Source: SAR202 cluster bacterium (GTDB taxonomy: Bacteria; Chloroflexota; Dehalococcoidia; Lucifugimonadales; GCA-2712585). Taken from it: a DNA stretch of 55,379 nt. Below, piece by piece: positions 43,846-52,999 of the stretch. The translations under genes and the position numbers were made by a program. The first letter of the stretch is position 1; every line of letters begins with the position of its first letter. A model generated the notes under the pieces. It did not search any database and had not been told where the DNA came from. It was given only the letters and a program-made list of their open reading frames with translations. Location: contig VGZZ01000013.1 of NCBI GenBank assembly GCA_016872285.1, forward strand, positions 1 to 55,379, given 5' to 3'.

Positions 43846-44727
43846 TCAGTAATGCCTCGGCGCCTGTATCAGCCGACTCACGTGCTCCCCCTCCATCCTC
43901 GCCACAATGTTCAGCGCCATCTGCTTCACGTAGTACTCCAGCACTCGCCGCAGGTGCGTGTTCTTGCGGTAGTCCGCCTCCGCTATCTCGTCCACCCGCT
44001 TGGCGTCCCGCAGCGACATGCAGTTCTCGAAAGCGTTCTTGCTGTCCGGATCGTACACCGCCACCGCCTTCCCCCCCAGGCTGGTCACCACCGCAAAACA
44101 CGGCACGTCTGTCGGCCCATCGCCGATGTACATCATGTTGCTGAACGGCACCCGCTTCTCGTCCTCCGGCAGGTGGTCGTTCACGTCCAGATGGAAGTCC
44201 ATGTACTCGACTCCCTTGTTTATGCGAAACAAGTACTGCGTCTTGGACGTGTGGCTGACGATGCGCTTGGGCCAGCACACCCGCCCGTCCTTGTCCTCGT
44301 CCAGCTCGCATCCAAAGATACGGTCCACGTTCCGCTTCAGGCCGCTGCCATCCAGAATCGCTTGCAGTCCCGACGTTACGACATAGTGCTCCAGCTTGAT
44401 GCCGTGCTGCTGGAACCTCTCCTCGTTCAGCGTCAGGCTCAGCTCCCGAAACACCTCCGGCACGCCCCGATAAAAATGCAGCTCCTTGCCCAACGCCGAC
44501 AAGTCCTTGTTGGACATCCGTCGAAACTCCGGTATCTCCAGCAGCAGCCGCATCCACGCCAGCTCCCCCTCATAGGCTTTGGACGCGATCATGTCCGCCG
44601 CCTTCCCCCAGAAATCGTTCCTCGCGACGCCCAGCCGCGCGAACAAAACGTCGTCCTGCATCGAAAACGGACTCAGCGTGCGGTCATAGTCATAAACAAT
44701 GGCGATAACGTTTTGCTGCTGAGGCAT
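43846..44727 (-). CDS. HAD-superfamily hydrolase
   Basis: 293-residue HAD-like phosphatase. Motif I is Y-D-Y-D-R-T-L-S near residue 12 (nucleophile and acid/base Asp). Motif II is V-V-T-S-G near 112-120. Motif IV is Y-I-G-D-G-P-T-D-V-P-C-F near 198-208. A cap lies between. GAGAGG precedes the ATG. The substrate cannot be assigned. It sits between the kinase and aroC in the same strand direction. Confidence 0.88.
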   Translation of the reverse strand: MPQQQNVIAIVYDYDRTLSPFSMQDDVLFARLGVARNDFWGKAADMIASKAYEGELAWMRLLLEIPEFRRMSNKDLSALGKELHFYRGVPEVFRELSLTLNEERFQQHGIKLEHYVVTSGLQAILDGSGLKRNVDRIFGCELDEDKDGRVCWPKRIVSHTSKTQYLFRINKGVEYMDFHLDVNDHLPEDEKRVPFSNMMYIGDGPTDVPCFAVVTSLGGKAVAVYDPDSKNAFENCMSLRDAKRVDEIAEADYRKNTHLRRVLEYYVKQMALNIVARMEGEHVSRLIQAPRHY

Positions 44728-45039
44728 CGCTGCCGCCTCTCTAGTGCCTGGCGCTAATTGAGATTTGAGGCGCCGAAAAGTGCTGTTCAGCGCCCAGGAA
44801 CTTCCTTCTCCCCTGGAGCCTGCCCTGAGCGTAGTCGAAGGGGGAGAAGGCGCAGGTCGAAGACTCGCCGTGGCGAGATGAGGGGTGAAACCCTACCGCC
44901 ACAATCGATATGGGGGCTTCGAGTTCACTGGCCTCGTCTGGTCCTCTCCCCCCTTGAGGCCTGTCCTGAGCCTGGTTGAAGGAGGGAGACTTAGAGAGGG
45001 GGGTTGGGGCGGGGCCCCTGGGGGCTCTGCTACCCATCC
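44728..45039. other. Intergenic region with palindromic repeat material
   Basis: No supportable gene. Contains the repeat cluster at 44805-45012. Confidence 0.6.
44805..45012. repeat. Palindromic repeat cluster with inserted tips
   Basis: Two neighbouring units. The first has CCTTCTCCC / GGGGGAGAAGG with CCTGAGCGTAGTCGAAGG in the tip. Next is CTCGCCGTGGCGAG, then a TGAGGGGTGAAACCCT tail. The second has CCTCTCCCCCC with CCTGTCCTGAGCCTGGTTGAA in the tip. Confidence 0.7.
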
Positions 45040-46224
45040 CTACGCCCCTTTCGCCGTGACCTTCCTCGGCCCCACCGTCTTCATATACCCCTCATAATTC
45101 CGACGCGTCTCCCTCAGGCTGTCCCCCCCGAACTTCTCCAGAAAAGCGTCCGCCACCACCAGCGCCACCATCGCCTCCCCTATCACCCCAGCCGGCGGCA
45201 CCTGGCACACGTCCGACCGCTCATAATGCGCCTGCACCATCTCCCCGCTGTCCAGGTCCACCGACGGCAGCGGGTTCTTCAGCGTCGATATCGGCTTGAT
45301 AGCGAACCGCGCCACCAGCGGAGTCCCGCTGGTCATCCCGCCCTCCGTCCCGCCGCCACGATTTGTCTTTCGCTGCCACGGCCTCGACGGGTCCGTCACC
45401 GGCTCGATAACATCATGCACCTGCGACCCCTTCATGTTCACCGACTCCCACCCGTCGCCAATCGACACCGCCTTACAGGCGTGTATCGACATCAGCGCCT
45501 GAGCTATCCGCCCGTCCAGCTTCCTATCCCACTGCACGTGCGACCCTAGCCCAATAGGCAAATTCTCGCACACCACCTCCACTACTCCCCCCACCGTGTC
45601 TCCCGCCTCCTTGGCCTCATCGATGACCTTCATCATCTTGGCCTCCACCGACTCATCGGCGCACCGCACCGGCGACGCCTCCGTCTTGGCCCAATCGATG
45701 TTCTGCGGCGCCTTCGCCCATACCCCGCCAATGGATAGCGAGTGGCTGTTTATCGATATATCGAACTGCTCCAGCAGCGCCCTCGCCACCGACCCCGCCG
45801 CCACCCGCGCCGCCGTCTCTCGCGCGCTGGCCCGCTCCAGCACGTCGCGAACGTCGTCATAGCCATACTTCATCGTCCCCGCCAGGTCGGCGTGGCCGGG
45901 CCGCAGCCGCGTCACCCGCTTAATCTCCTCCTCCACCGCCGACACGCTCATAATCTTGGTCCAGTTGACCCAGTCCTTGTTCTCAATAGTCATGGCGATG
46001 GGGCTGCCCAGGGTCTTCCCGTGACGCACGCCGCTTATCACGTGCGCCCAGTCCTTCTCAATCTGCATCCGCCCGCCCCGGCCATACCCCTTCTGCCGAC
46101 GCGCCATCTGCGCACCGATGTAGTCCTCCGTCAGCGGCACGCCCGCCGGCATTCCATCAACAATCACCGCCAGCCCCTGGCCGTGGGACTCGCCCGCTGT
46201 CATAAACCTAATCTTGCTCAGCAT
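45040..46224 (-). CDS. aroC: Chorismate synthase
   Basis: 394-residue enzyme of the last shikimate step, EPSP to chorismate, with reduced FMN. Family blocks visible: F-M-T-A-G-E-S-H-G-Q-G-L near the N-terminus, R-R-Q-K-G-Y-G-R-G-G-R-M near 42-53, the central R-P-G-H-A-D-L-A-G block near 108, and R-F-A-I-K-P-I-S-T-L-K near 310. Length is normal. The same strand holds aroE upstream and aroKB downstream. Confidence 0.96.
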   Translation of the reverse strand: MLSKIRFMTAGESHGQGLAVIVDGMPAGVPLTEDYIGAQMARRQKGYGRGGRMQIEKDWAHVISGVRHGKTLGSPIAMTIENKDWVNWTKIMSVSAVEEEIKRVTRLRPGHADLAGTMKYGYDDVRDVLERASARETAARVAAGSVARALLEQFDISINSHSLSIGGVWAKAPQNIDWAKTEASPVRCADESVEAKMMKVIDEAKEAGDTVGGVVEVVCENLPIGLGSHVQWDRKLDGRIAQALMSIHACKAVSIGDGWESVNMKGSQVHDVIEPVTDPSRPWQRKTNRGGGTEGGMTSGTPLVARFAIKPISTLKNPLPSVDLDSGEMVQAHYERSDVCQVPPAGVIGEAMVALVVADAFLEKFGGDSLRETRRNYEGYMKTVGPRKVTAKGA

Positions 46225-46314
46225 CGTCCTACTTTGTTTCGTTGATTTTGTTCATGGTACTCTTCGGACGGTTGTTGCTAGTTGAGATGCCGCCTATCAG
46301 GCTAAGCCTTCCTT

Positions 46315-46446
46315 TTCTCCCTTCTCCCCCTTGATGGGGGAGAACAGAAGAGAGGGTGAAACACTAGCTCCACAATCCTTTATCACTGCCACCTGCCATC
46401 ATTTCTCCTCTTCTCCCCCCTTGAGGGGGAGAACTAAAGAGGGGGG
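46315..46446. repeat. Two-unit palindromic repeat between aroC and aroE
   Basis: First CTTCTCCCCC / GGGGGAGAA with a TTGAT tip and a GAGAGGGTGAAACAC tail. Then TCTTCTCCCCCC / GGGGGAGAA with TTGA and a TAAAGAGGGGGG tail. Both belong to the family at 15030 and 47395. Confidence 0.7.
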
Positions 46447-46465
46447 TCAACCTCAGCACCTTCGC

Positions 46466-47332
46466 CTAACTCGTCCTTTCCATCAGCGCCTTTCGCGCCG
46501 CCTTGAACATCACGTCTACCGGCGCAGGCTTGCCCGTCCACAGCTCAAAGGCCACCGCGCCCTGGTAGATCAGCATCGACAGGCCCCCCAGCACTCGCGC
46601 CCCCGACTTCGACGCCTCCTGCATCAGCGGCGTCACGGGTGGATTATACACTAGCTCATATACCACAGCCCCAGACGGTATCTGCTCTCGACTCAGTGCC
46701 GACTCCCGCTCCGCTCCCCCGTGCAGCATCCCCATGGTCGTGCACTGCACGATTAAGTCCGCCTGCGACGCCTCCTCCTCCATCTCCTCCCCCGACAGCC
46801 CAATAGCCCTCGCCTCTCCCTTCCACCCCTGCTTCAAGTCCTTGACCAGCCGCTTGGCCCTGTCCACCGTCCGATTCGCAATCGCCACCGACGCCATCCC
46901 CTCCGACGCCAGCGCCATCACCACCCCTCGCGCCGCGCCGCCCGCCCCCAGAATCAGCACCCGCTTTCCAGCGGCGCTAAACCCCGCCTCCTCCTTCAGC
47001 GCGCGGACGAACCCCAGCCCATCGGTGTTGTGCCCGAAAAGCCTCCCGTCCCGCTTCATAATCGTGTTCACCGCCTGCGCCCGCTTGGCCTCCGGTGACA
47101 GCTCGTCCACATACTCCATCACCATCTCTTTGTGCGGCACCGTCACGTTAAACCCCAGTATGTTGGACTGTTCCGTCCTCACCTCCGCCACAAACTCCCT
47201 CACCCCCGTCATCGGCACTTCCCACGCCTCATACGTCATGTCCAGCCCGTGATGCCGTATCGCCGCATTCTGAAACGCCGGCGACATGGAGTGTTTTATC
47301 GGATACCCGATTATTCCCAAGCGTTTTGTCAT
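46466..47332 (-). CDS. aroE: Shikimate dehydrogenase
   Basis: 288-residue NADP-dependent reductase converting 3-dehydroshikimate to shikimate. Substrate motif S-M-S-P-A-F-Q-N near 15-22, catalytic Lys in V-T-V-P-H-K-E near 64-70, N-T-I near 92, and the nucleotide loop G-A-G-G-A-A-R-G near 130. The C-terminal Y-N-P-P-V-T-P-L block is present. Length is normal. It is followed at some distance by aroC. Confidence 0.95.
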   Translation of the reverse strand: MTKRLGIIGYPIKHSMSPAFQNAAIRHHGLDMTYEAWEVPMTGVREFVAEVRTEQSNILGFNVTVPHKEMVMEYVDELSPEAKRAQAVNTIMKRDGRLFGHNTDGLGFVRALKEEAGFSAAGKRVLILGAGGAARGVVMALASEGMASVAIANRTVDRAKRLVKDLKQGWKGEARAIGLSGEEMEEEASQADLIVQCTTMGMLHGGAERESALSREQIPSGAVVYELVYNPPVTPLMQEASKSGARVLGGLSMLIYQGAVAFELWTGKPAPVDVMFKAARKALMERTS

Positions 47333-47394
47333 AGTATGTTTTGATGCTAGGATTAAAGCCGTGAGTTGTCAGCACTAGATACACCCTCTTTCTT

Positions 47395-47445
47395 CTTTCC
47401 TCTCCCTTGATGGGAGAGGATTAAGGTGAGGGTGAAACCCTGCTG
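47395..47445. repeat. Short palindromic repeat, single-hairpin form
   Basis: CCTCTCCC, TTGAT, GGGAGAGG, followed by ATTAAGGTGAGGGTGAAACC. Nearly identical to 10190-10242. Confidence 0.75.
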
Positions 47446-47476
47446 ACCAGGCCTCATCTTTGCAACCAACTTTACC

Positions 47477-47947
47477 TCAGCCTTTTCTCCTCTTATCCAG
47501 CCACCCCTGCAAAATCACCGCCGCCGCCGCCGCGTCCGACGCCCCCTTCTCCCTCGACGGCTTCCTCCCAATCTCCCTCATGAACCCCTCCGCCTCCAAC
47601 GTCGAAAACCTTTCATCCCACGTCTCCACCGCCACCGGCGATGCCCCCTCTAGCACCTCCACCAGCACCTGCACCCGCCTCCCCTGCTCCCCCACCTCCC
47701 CCCTCGAATCCAAAGGCATACCCACCACAATCCGCTCCGCCTTCAACTCCCTAGCCTTGCTAATAATAATCTCCACATCCCGCTCCAACCCCCTCCGAGT
47801 TATAAACCCCGCCGGCGACGCTATCAGTCCCGTCGGATCGCTGACCGCCATCCCAATGCGCCGGTCCCCCACATCCAGCGCCATCACCCGCCCCGGCCCC
47901 CTTTGGCTCTGAGCCGTTTCCACAGGCATGGATAATATGAACGCCAC
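47477..47947 (-). CDS. ruvX: Putative pre-16S rRNA nuclease / Holliday junction resolvase RuvX (YqgF)
   Basis: 156-residue RNase H-fold protein. Core motifs: A-L-D-V-G-D-R-R-I-G near 23-32, V-V-G-M-P-L-D-S-R-G-E-V-G near 73-85, and the W-D-E-R-F-S-T near 110, with D-A-A-A-A-A-V-I-L-Q near 138. The exact start is uncertain: GTG 47947 or ATG 47929, with neither showing a clean ribosome site. It is next to alaS, as in many bacteria. Confidence 0.9.
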   Translation of the reverse strand: MAFILSMPVETAQSQRGPGRVMALDVGDRRIGMAVSDPTGLIASPAGFITRRGLERDVEIIISKARELKAERIVVGMPLDSRGEVGEQGRRVQVLVEVLEGASPVAVETWDERFSTLEAEGFMREIGRKPSREKGASDAAAAAVILQGWLDKRRKG

Positions 47948-47965
47948 GTTGAAACTCTCTCTTCT

Positions 47966-48058
47966 TTCCTCTCCCTTGATGGGAGAGGATTATTGAACAC
48001 CTTACTGCATATATGATTGAAATCCCGATGACCATCGGGAAGGTGAGGGTGAAACCCT
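47966..48058. repeat. Palindromic repeat interrupted by a small insertion
   Basis: The CCTCTCCC/GGGAGAGG hairpin is as at 47395, but between GATTA and AGGTGAGGGTGAAACC lies an extra segment of about 45 bases. That segment ends in the palindrome TCCCGATGACCATCGGGA. Confidence 0.75.
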
Positions 48059-48154
48059 GGCTCCACGATACTTTATCAAGGGAAACCTGCCGCACTGCGA
48101 ACTATTCTTTCCTCTGCCGGCATCCCTGTATATGACCTCCAAAGCTGCCAACAA

Positions 48155-48200
48155 AGCCTATGCCGCACCCTTCAGGGTGCGGTAGGGTACCAACTTATCA
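48155..48200. repeat. Hairpin repeat flanking alaS (3' side)
   Basis: GCCTATG then the stem CCGCACCC (48163-48170), loop TTCA, GGGTGCGG (48175-48182), then TAGGGTACCAAC. A related copy with compensating stem changes is at 51395-51445. Confidence 0.75.
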
Positions 48201-48276
48201 TCAAACTACGATACGTATGACCACATTCAGTCCTCAGACATCATTAGCATGCTGAATATTTGCCCACCTTGCACCC

Positions 48277-51200
48277 TCAGGGCCTCACCTCCCGCCTCAC
48301 CAGCTCCGCCACCCCTGCCAGCGCCTCGTTCAGCTTATCCATCCGCTTTCCCCCCGCCTGCGCCGTGTCCGGCCTGCCGCCGCCTCCGCCTCCCACCACT
48401 TTCGCAGTCTCCCGCACGATATTCCCCGCGTGCAAGCCTCGCTTGATCAAATCCGGCGTCACCATCGACACCAGCAACGGGCTGCCGTTCTGCGACATCG
48501 CCAGCACCAGCACCGCGCTGCTTAGCTTGGCCTTCAGCCAGTCCCCCATCTCCCGCAGCGCCTCCACGCTGTTGGCCGACGTCTTTGCCGCCAGCACGTT
48601 CACCCCCTCCACCTGCTGCACCTTCCCCAATAGCTCCTGCGCCTCCGACTTCAGGCTCCGCCGCTCCAACTCCGCCACCCGCTTCCGCAACGACGACATC
48701 TCGTCCATGAACGATTGCAGCCGCCCCTCTACATCCGCTACCGGCGTCTCCAATCGTTTCGCGACGTTATACAAAATGTCCGTCCGCTCCACAAATAACG
48801 ACTCCGCCGACCTCCCCGTTACCGCCTCCACTCGACGCAGCCCGCCGCCTACACTGGCCTCGCCTAGAATAAATATCGGCCCCACCTCGCCCGTCGCGTG
48901 AACGTGGGTGCCACCGCACAGCTCCAGGCTGAAGGGCTTGTGCTCTCGGCGCTCCCCCATCGATACCACCCGCACCCTGTCGCCATACTTATCGCCGAAG
49001 AACGCCAGCGCGCCCTCCTGCACCGCCTGGGCATATGTGGTCTCCCTGGTCTTCACATCCAAATTGCCCCGCACCTTGCTGTTCACCAGGTCTTGAATGT
49101 CCCGCAATTCCTCCCGTGCCAAAGGACTCACGTGGGTGTAGTCGAATCGAAGCCGCTCCGGCGCCACCAGCGACCCCGCTTGCCGCACGTGCGACCCCAA
49201 AATCTGGCGAAGCGCCGCGTGTAATAGATGCGTCCCGCTGTGGTTCCGCGCCGTGTCCGCCCGCCTCGTCCCGTCCACCGACGCCTCTACCTTATCCCCC
49301 AGCGACACGTTCCCCTCCAGCACCACACCCTTGTGCACAATCAGTCCCGCGACGGGGCTCTGCGTATCCTTGACCTCCACCTTCCCTTTCGCCCCGACGA
49401 TATACCCCGCGTCGCCCACCTGCCCGCCGCCCTCGGCATAGAAAGGCGTCTCCTTCAGCACAACCTCCACCGTCTGCCCCTGCCCGGCGTGGCCCACCAG
49501 CCTCCCCTCCACCAGCAGCGCGATAACGCTGGTGTGCTTATGCAAATGTTGGTATCCAACAAACTCTGACTTCTCCACCCCCAAATTCTCATAGGCGGCG
49601 TGGACCTCCATACCCCCAGTCACCACATGCGCCGTCCGTGATTCCTGACGATGAATTTCCTGTGCCCTTTCGAAAGCCTCAAAATCTATTTCCAGCCCGT
49701 TCTCTCGTGCTATTTCTGCTGTTAGCTCCACAGGGAAGCCATAAGTGGATGCGAGCTGGAACACAATGTCGCCAGGCAGTTTGGTTGATATCTCTTCAAG
49801 TGAAGCCAAAACACTCCTTATTGAGCCTTTGTTAATTTCTGGAGTGGTGTCCCATCCTCCCTCGCCTGCTGCCCTATAGAGCCTCGTTAGCAGTTCTATC
49901 AGATTGGAAATGGCCCTGAAATAGCTTTCTGCGCTAACAGAAAAATTCAGGTCAACGCTATCTCTTCCCTTATCGAGCTTCTCCTTAACTGACCAAACTG
50001 TTTCAGTAGCTTGTGAGACCTGGAAACCCACACCACCACGTTTCGCCCTCTCGGTTAATAATGGCGTAAGGGCAGCCTTAATATTTCCTAAATCAGCTTT
50101 CGATAGGGTTTTAATTCCCCTTATGTACCCCTCAAGATGGTCACTTCCCTTACGTACTGTCTCGTTAAACCGCTCCTCCTCCAGGTTCACAACGCGCAAT
50201 ATGAAATCTCGATTTGTCCCCAAATCCGGGTACGCCCCCGAGAACCGGCGTATCGCCGCCTCCACCACCTCGCCCAGGAAGGCCCCCTCCAACCCCAAAC
50301 GACGCCCGTATCGAATGGCGCGCCGCAACACCCGGCGCAGCACGTAGCCCCGTCCCTCGTTGCTGGGCGCGACGCCGTCGCTGATAACAAAAGCCGCCGC
50401 CCGGCTGTGCTCCGCCACCACCCGCAGCGCGTAGTCCGTCTCCTTGTCCCGTCCGTACGCCTTCCCCGACAACTGCAACACCTTCTCGATGAGCGGCTTC
50501 AGCAAGTCCGTTTCATATACATTCGCCGCGTTCTGCACCACCGCTGCCGCCCTCTCCAGCCCCATCCCTGTATCAACACTCGGCGCAGGAAGCGGCGTCC
50601 GCTTCCCCTCCTCGTCCTGGTAGTACTGCATAAACACCAGGTTCCAGAGTTCGACAAATCGCTCGCACTCGTGATTGGGGTGGCACCCCGGCCCGTTAAT
50701 ATCTGACCCATCCCGAATAGGCTGCCCGCACCCCCGTTCGGCGCCGAAGTCATAATGCAGCTCGCTGCACGGCCCCGTCGGCCCCGTACGGCCTGCCGGG
50801 CCCCACCAGTTGGCCTCGTTGCCGTAACGATGTATACGCTTCGGGTCGACTCCCACCTCGTCCCGCCAGATGCCGTAAGCCTCCTCGTCGTCCAGATAAA
50901 CCGTGGCGTAGAACCGCTCCGGCTCCAGCCCATACCCCTCCGCCTTCGATGTCACAAACTCCCACGCCCATTTAATAGCGTCCCGCTTGAAATAGTCGCC
51001 GATGCTGAAGTTCCCCAGCATCTCGAAGAACGTTAGGTGCTTATGGTCGCCCACTTCGTCGATGTCCGTCGTCCTGAACGACTTCTGGCACGACGTCAGT
51101 CTTTTCGATGGCGGCGTCTGCTGGGCCGTGAAATACGGCTTCAGCGGCACCATCCCCGCGCTGGTGAACAGCAGCGTCGGGTCCCCCGCCGGCACCAGCG

Positions 51201-51279
51201 ACGCACTGGGCAGCGCGCTGTGTCCTCGCTTCTCAAAGAAAGCGCGAAATCTGTCTCGTATCTGGTCGCCTGTTAGCAT
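48277..51279 (-). CDS. alaS: Alanyl-tRNA synthetase with AT-rich insertion
   Basis: 1000-residue AlaRS; the family norm is about 870-900. The catalytic domain is complete (start M-L-T-G-D-Q-I-R-D-R-F; motif P-S-V-D-T-G-M-G-L-E-R). The editing site H-S-G-T-H and the C-G-G-T-H block are present, as is the C-terminal G-G-G-G-R-P-D-x-A-Q-A-G-G domain. About 115 extra residues (about 382-498) lie between the tRNA-recognition part and the L-P-G-D-I-V-F-Q-L-A-S-T-Y-G-F-P block. Over the insert (about 49785-50135) the DNA is visibly AT-richer than the rest. The reading frame is intact, so the enzyme is probably active. Hairpin repeats flank the gene. Confidence 0.96.
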   Translation of the reverse strand: MLTGDQIRDRFRAFFEKRGHSALPSASLVPAGDPTLLFTSAGMVPLKPYFTAQQTPPSKRLTSCQKSFRTTDIDEVGDHKHLTFFEMLGNFSIGDYFKRDAIKWAWEFVTSKAEGYGLEPERFYATVYLDDEEAYGIWRDEVGVDPKRIHRYGNEANWWGPAGRTGPTGPCSELHYDFGAERGCGQPIRDGSDINGPGCHPNHECERFVELWNLVFMQYYQDEEGKRTPLPAPSVDTGMGLERAAAVVQNAANVYETDLLKPLIEKVLQLSGKAYGRDKETDYALRVVAEHSRAAAFVISDGVAPSNEGRGYVLRRVLRRAIRYGRRLGLEGAFLGEVVEAAIRRFSGAYPDLGTNRDFILRVVNLEEERFNETVRKGSDHLEGYIRGIKTLSKADLGNIKAALTPLLTERAKRGGVGFQVSQATETVWSVKEKLDKGRDSVDLNFSVSAESYFRAISNLIELLTRLYRAAGEGGWDTTPEINKGSIRSVLASLEEISTKLPGDIVFQLASTYGFPVELTAEIARENGLEIDFEAFERAQEIHRQESRTAHVVTGGMEVHAAYENLGVEKSEFVGYQHLHKHTSVIALLVEGRLVGHAGQGQTVEVVLKETPFYAEGGGQVGDAGYIVGAKGKVEVKDTQSPVAGLIVHKGVVLEGNVSLGDKVEASVDGTRRADTARNHSGTHLLHAALRQILGSHVRQAGSLVAPERLRFDYTHVSPLAREELRDIQDLVNSKVRGNLDVKTRETTYAQAVQEGALAFFGDKYGDRVRVVSMGERREHKPFSLELCGGTHVHATGEVGPIFILGEASVGGGLRRVEAVTGRSAESLFVERTDILYNVAKRLETPVADVEGRLQSFMDEMSSLRKRVAELERRSLKSEAQELLGKVQQVEGVNVLAAKTSANSVEALREMGDWLKAKLSSAVLVLAMSQNGSPLLVSMVTPDLIKRGLHAGNIVRETAKVVGGGGGGRPDTAQAGGKRMDKLNEALAGVAELVRREVRP

Positions 51280-51394
51280 CTTACATCTAGTGTACAGGTG
51301 GCGGCGATTCTAGGGCAAGAATCAGGCATGGTCAAACTGAGTACCTTGATACCAAATACCAGTCTCCACTGAGTGTGCAACATGGCTACCGACG

Positions 51395-51445
51395 AGGCCT
51401 ATGCCGCACACTGAAGTGTGCGGTACAGTACCTACCTACCATTAA
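51395..51445. repeat. Hairpin repeat flanking alaS (5' side)
   Basis: GCCTATG, stem CCGCACAC (51405-51412), loop TGAA, GTGTGCGG (51417-51424), then TACAGTACC. It matches the copy at 48155 but both stem arms have changed together. Confidence 0.75.
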
Positions 51446-51548
51446 ATCCGCTGGTGTATTACCTCGTTAAGTTAGCTTTGCACGAAAACTCGGTGTACCC
51501 CTAGTCCGGAAGCGAATATGGGGCGCAACATCTCGGCGGGGGCCTTCT

Positions 51549-51660
51549 CCCATCAGGTTCTCCCCCTTCGGCCTGAAAGGCGAAGGGGGAGTTAGAGGGG
51601 GTTGTGGTTCCTTATTTCTCTTCCCCTTCCTCTTCGGGAAGGGGATAAAGGGGATGGTGG
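51549..51660. repeat. Two-hairpin composite repeat, compact copy
   Basis: CATCAGGTTCTCCCCCTTCGGCC... with CTCCCCCTTCG / CGAAGGGGGAG, then TTAGAGGGGGTTGTGG, then CTTCCCCTTCC / GGAAGGGGATAAAGGGGATGG. No tip insertions. Confidence 0.8.
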
Positions 51661-51724
51661 TTCCGAAGGAGACCAACACTCCACTTTCCGTGCAAAGCCA
51701 GTTAAGTTGTTAATCATCATCAGT

Positions 51725-51780
51725 GTGCCGTAGGGAACTACAACTCATCATCAAATCCGGCGTGGATTGCCTCATTCAGA
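51725..51780. repeat. Partial copy of the alaS-flanking repeat
   Basis: AGTGTGCCGTAGGGAAC...CAACTCATCATCAAATCCG. It resembles the right half of the 48155 and 51395 copies, but lacks the left stem. Confidence 0.5.
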
Positions 51781-51890
51781 TCATTGTCGGGAAAATCCGC
51801 TTTTATGTAAATCACGCACGAAAACGTCCAAAATCATCCGCTAAAAACCCCTTCCTCTTACCCTCTCATTCTCTGTAAAATCCCCCACTC

Positions 51891-52625
51891 ATGCCAGCTC
51901 AGCAGTGCTCCATCCAGTACAACGGCGCCGCCATTCGCTACCTCCTTATCAGGAGCAAACGCCGCCGAAAAACCCTCCACATCACATTCCATCCCCGCCA
52001 CGGCGTCATCGTCGCCGCCCCTCAAAACGAGTCCTTCAGCCACATAGAAAGCTTCGTCCTCCGCCACGCCAAATGGATCCTTAAAAACTACGGCCGCCAC
52101 GCCTACGCCCCCTCTCCCATCGCCTTCGCCGCCGGCGACACCCTCCCCTACCTGGGCCGCTCCTTCCCTCTGACCGTCAACCCGCCCAAGGGGCTTCGTC
52201 GTCCCCAAATCTCCTTCGACGACTGCGCCTTCACCCTCGACGCCCCAGACTACCCCGACCCAGACTCCCGCCGCGCGGCCATCGCCCGCGCCTTCGAGAC
52301 ATGGTATCGGCGCCATGCCCTGGAATACCTGGGCCAGCGCGTCACCCCATGGAGCGCCGCCATGGGCCTCAAGCCCGCGGAAGTCATCGTCCGCGAGCAG
52401 CGCCATCGATGGGGCAGCTGCACCGCCAAAGGCGTCCTGCGATTTAACTGGCGTCTAATCCAGCTCGACCCCGAAATCATCGACTACGTCGTCGTCCATG
52501 AGCTGGCCCACCTCGCCGTCCTCAACCACTCCCCCCGCTTCTGGCAGCGCGTCGAGCGCTCCATGCCGGACTACCGGGACCGCCTCAAACGCCTCCGCTC
52601 CAGCCTCGCCAACGTCGCCCTCTAG
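51891..52625 (+). CDS. YgjP/SprT-like zinc metallopeptidase family protein
   Basis: 244-residue protein of the YgjP-type metallopeptidase group. The zinc site H-E-L-A-H-L and the third His in N-H-S-P-R-F-W (about 205-217) are clear, preceded by R-W-G-S-C-T and Y-V-V-V-H. The N-terminal half matches the family's beta-rich domain. No ribosome site is obvious; the ATG is the first in frame. Predicted cytosolic. Protease activity is not proven for the family. Confidence 0.85.
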   Translation: MPAQQCSIQYNGAAIRYLLIRSKRRRKTLHITFHPRHGVIVAAPQNESFSHIESFVLRHAKWILKNYGRHAYAPSPIAFAAGDTLPYLGRSFPLTVNPPKGLRRPQISFDDCAFTLDAPDYPDPDSRRAAIARAFETWYRRHALEYLGQRVTPWSAAMGLKPAEVIVREQRHRWGSCTAKGVLRFNWRLIQLDPEIIDYVVVHELAHLAVLNHSPRFWQRVERSMPDYRDRLKRLRSSLANVAL

Positions 52626-52690
52626 TCGTACCGTCAAAGCGACCCAATGCATTGAGCCGTAGCTCGTCGAGTACCTTCCTTTCTCCTCCC

Positions 52691-52905
52691 ATCAGGTTCT
52701 CCCCCTTCGGCCTGGAAGAGCCTGTCCAGAGTACCCCCCGAGGGACGAAGGGGGAGTTAGACGCCGTCCTGAGTCCGCCTTTGGCGGATCGAAGGAGGGG
52801 GTTGTGGTATTTCTTTATTCTTTCCCTCTTCTCAGAAAGGAGAAGAGGGCTGCAAGCTCGCCGTGGCGAGATTAAGGGTGATGAGGTCGCCTCGATTAAG
52901 AACAA
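52691..52905. repeat. Two-hairpin composite repeat with several inserted tips
   Basis: The first hairpin has GAGCCTGTCCAGAGTACC and CCCCGAGGGA inserted in its tip. Next comes GTTAGACGCCGTCCTGAG with a TCCGCCTTTGGCGGA tip, then TCGAAGGAGG. The second hairpin CCCTCTTCTC / GAGAAGAGGG is followed by CTCGCCGTGGCGAG, and the end is TCGATTAAGAAC. Confidence 0.8.
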
Positions 52906-52999
52906 GGTCTGTTGTGCCAAACCAAGATAATGACCATTCCCATTGATTCCTTCTAGTAGTTCCCTTAATATTCAAATTACCACCACCCAAGGAGTAGGA

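Larger units (their letters stand above)
47948..48276. other. Intergenic region with two repeat types
   Basis: No supportable gene. Holds the interrupted palindromic repeat at 47966-48058 and the hairpin described at 48155-48200. Confidence 0.6.
51280..51890. other. Intergenic region with hairpin and composite repeats
   Basis: Nothing that reads as a gene. Contains the hairpin repeat at 51395-51445, the composite repeat at 51549-51660, and a partial third copy of the hairpin repeat's flank at 51725-51780. Confidence 0.6.
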
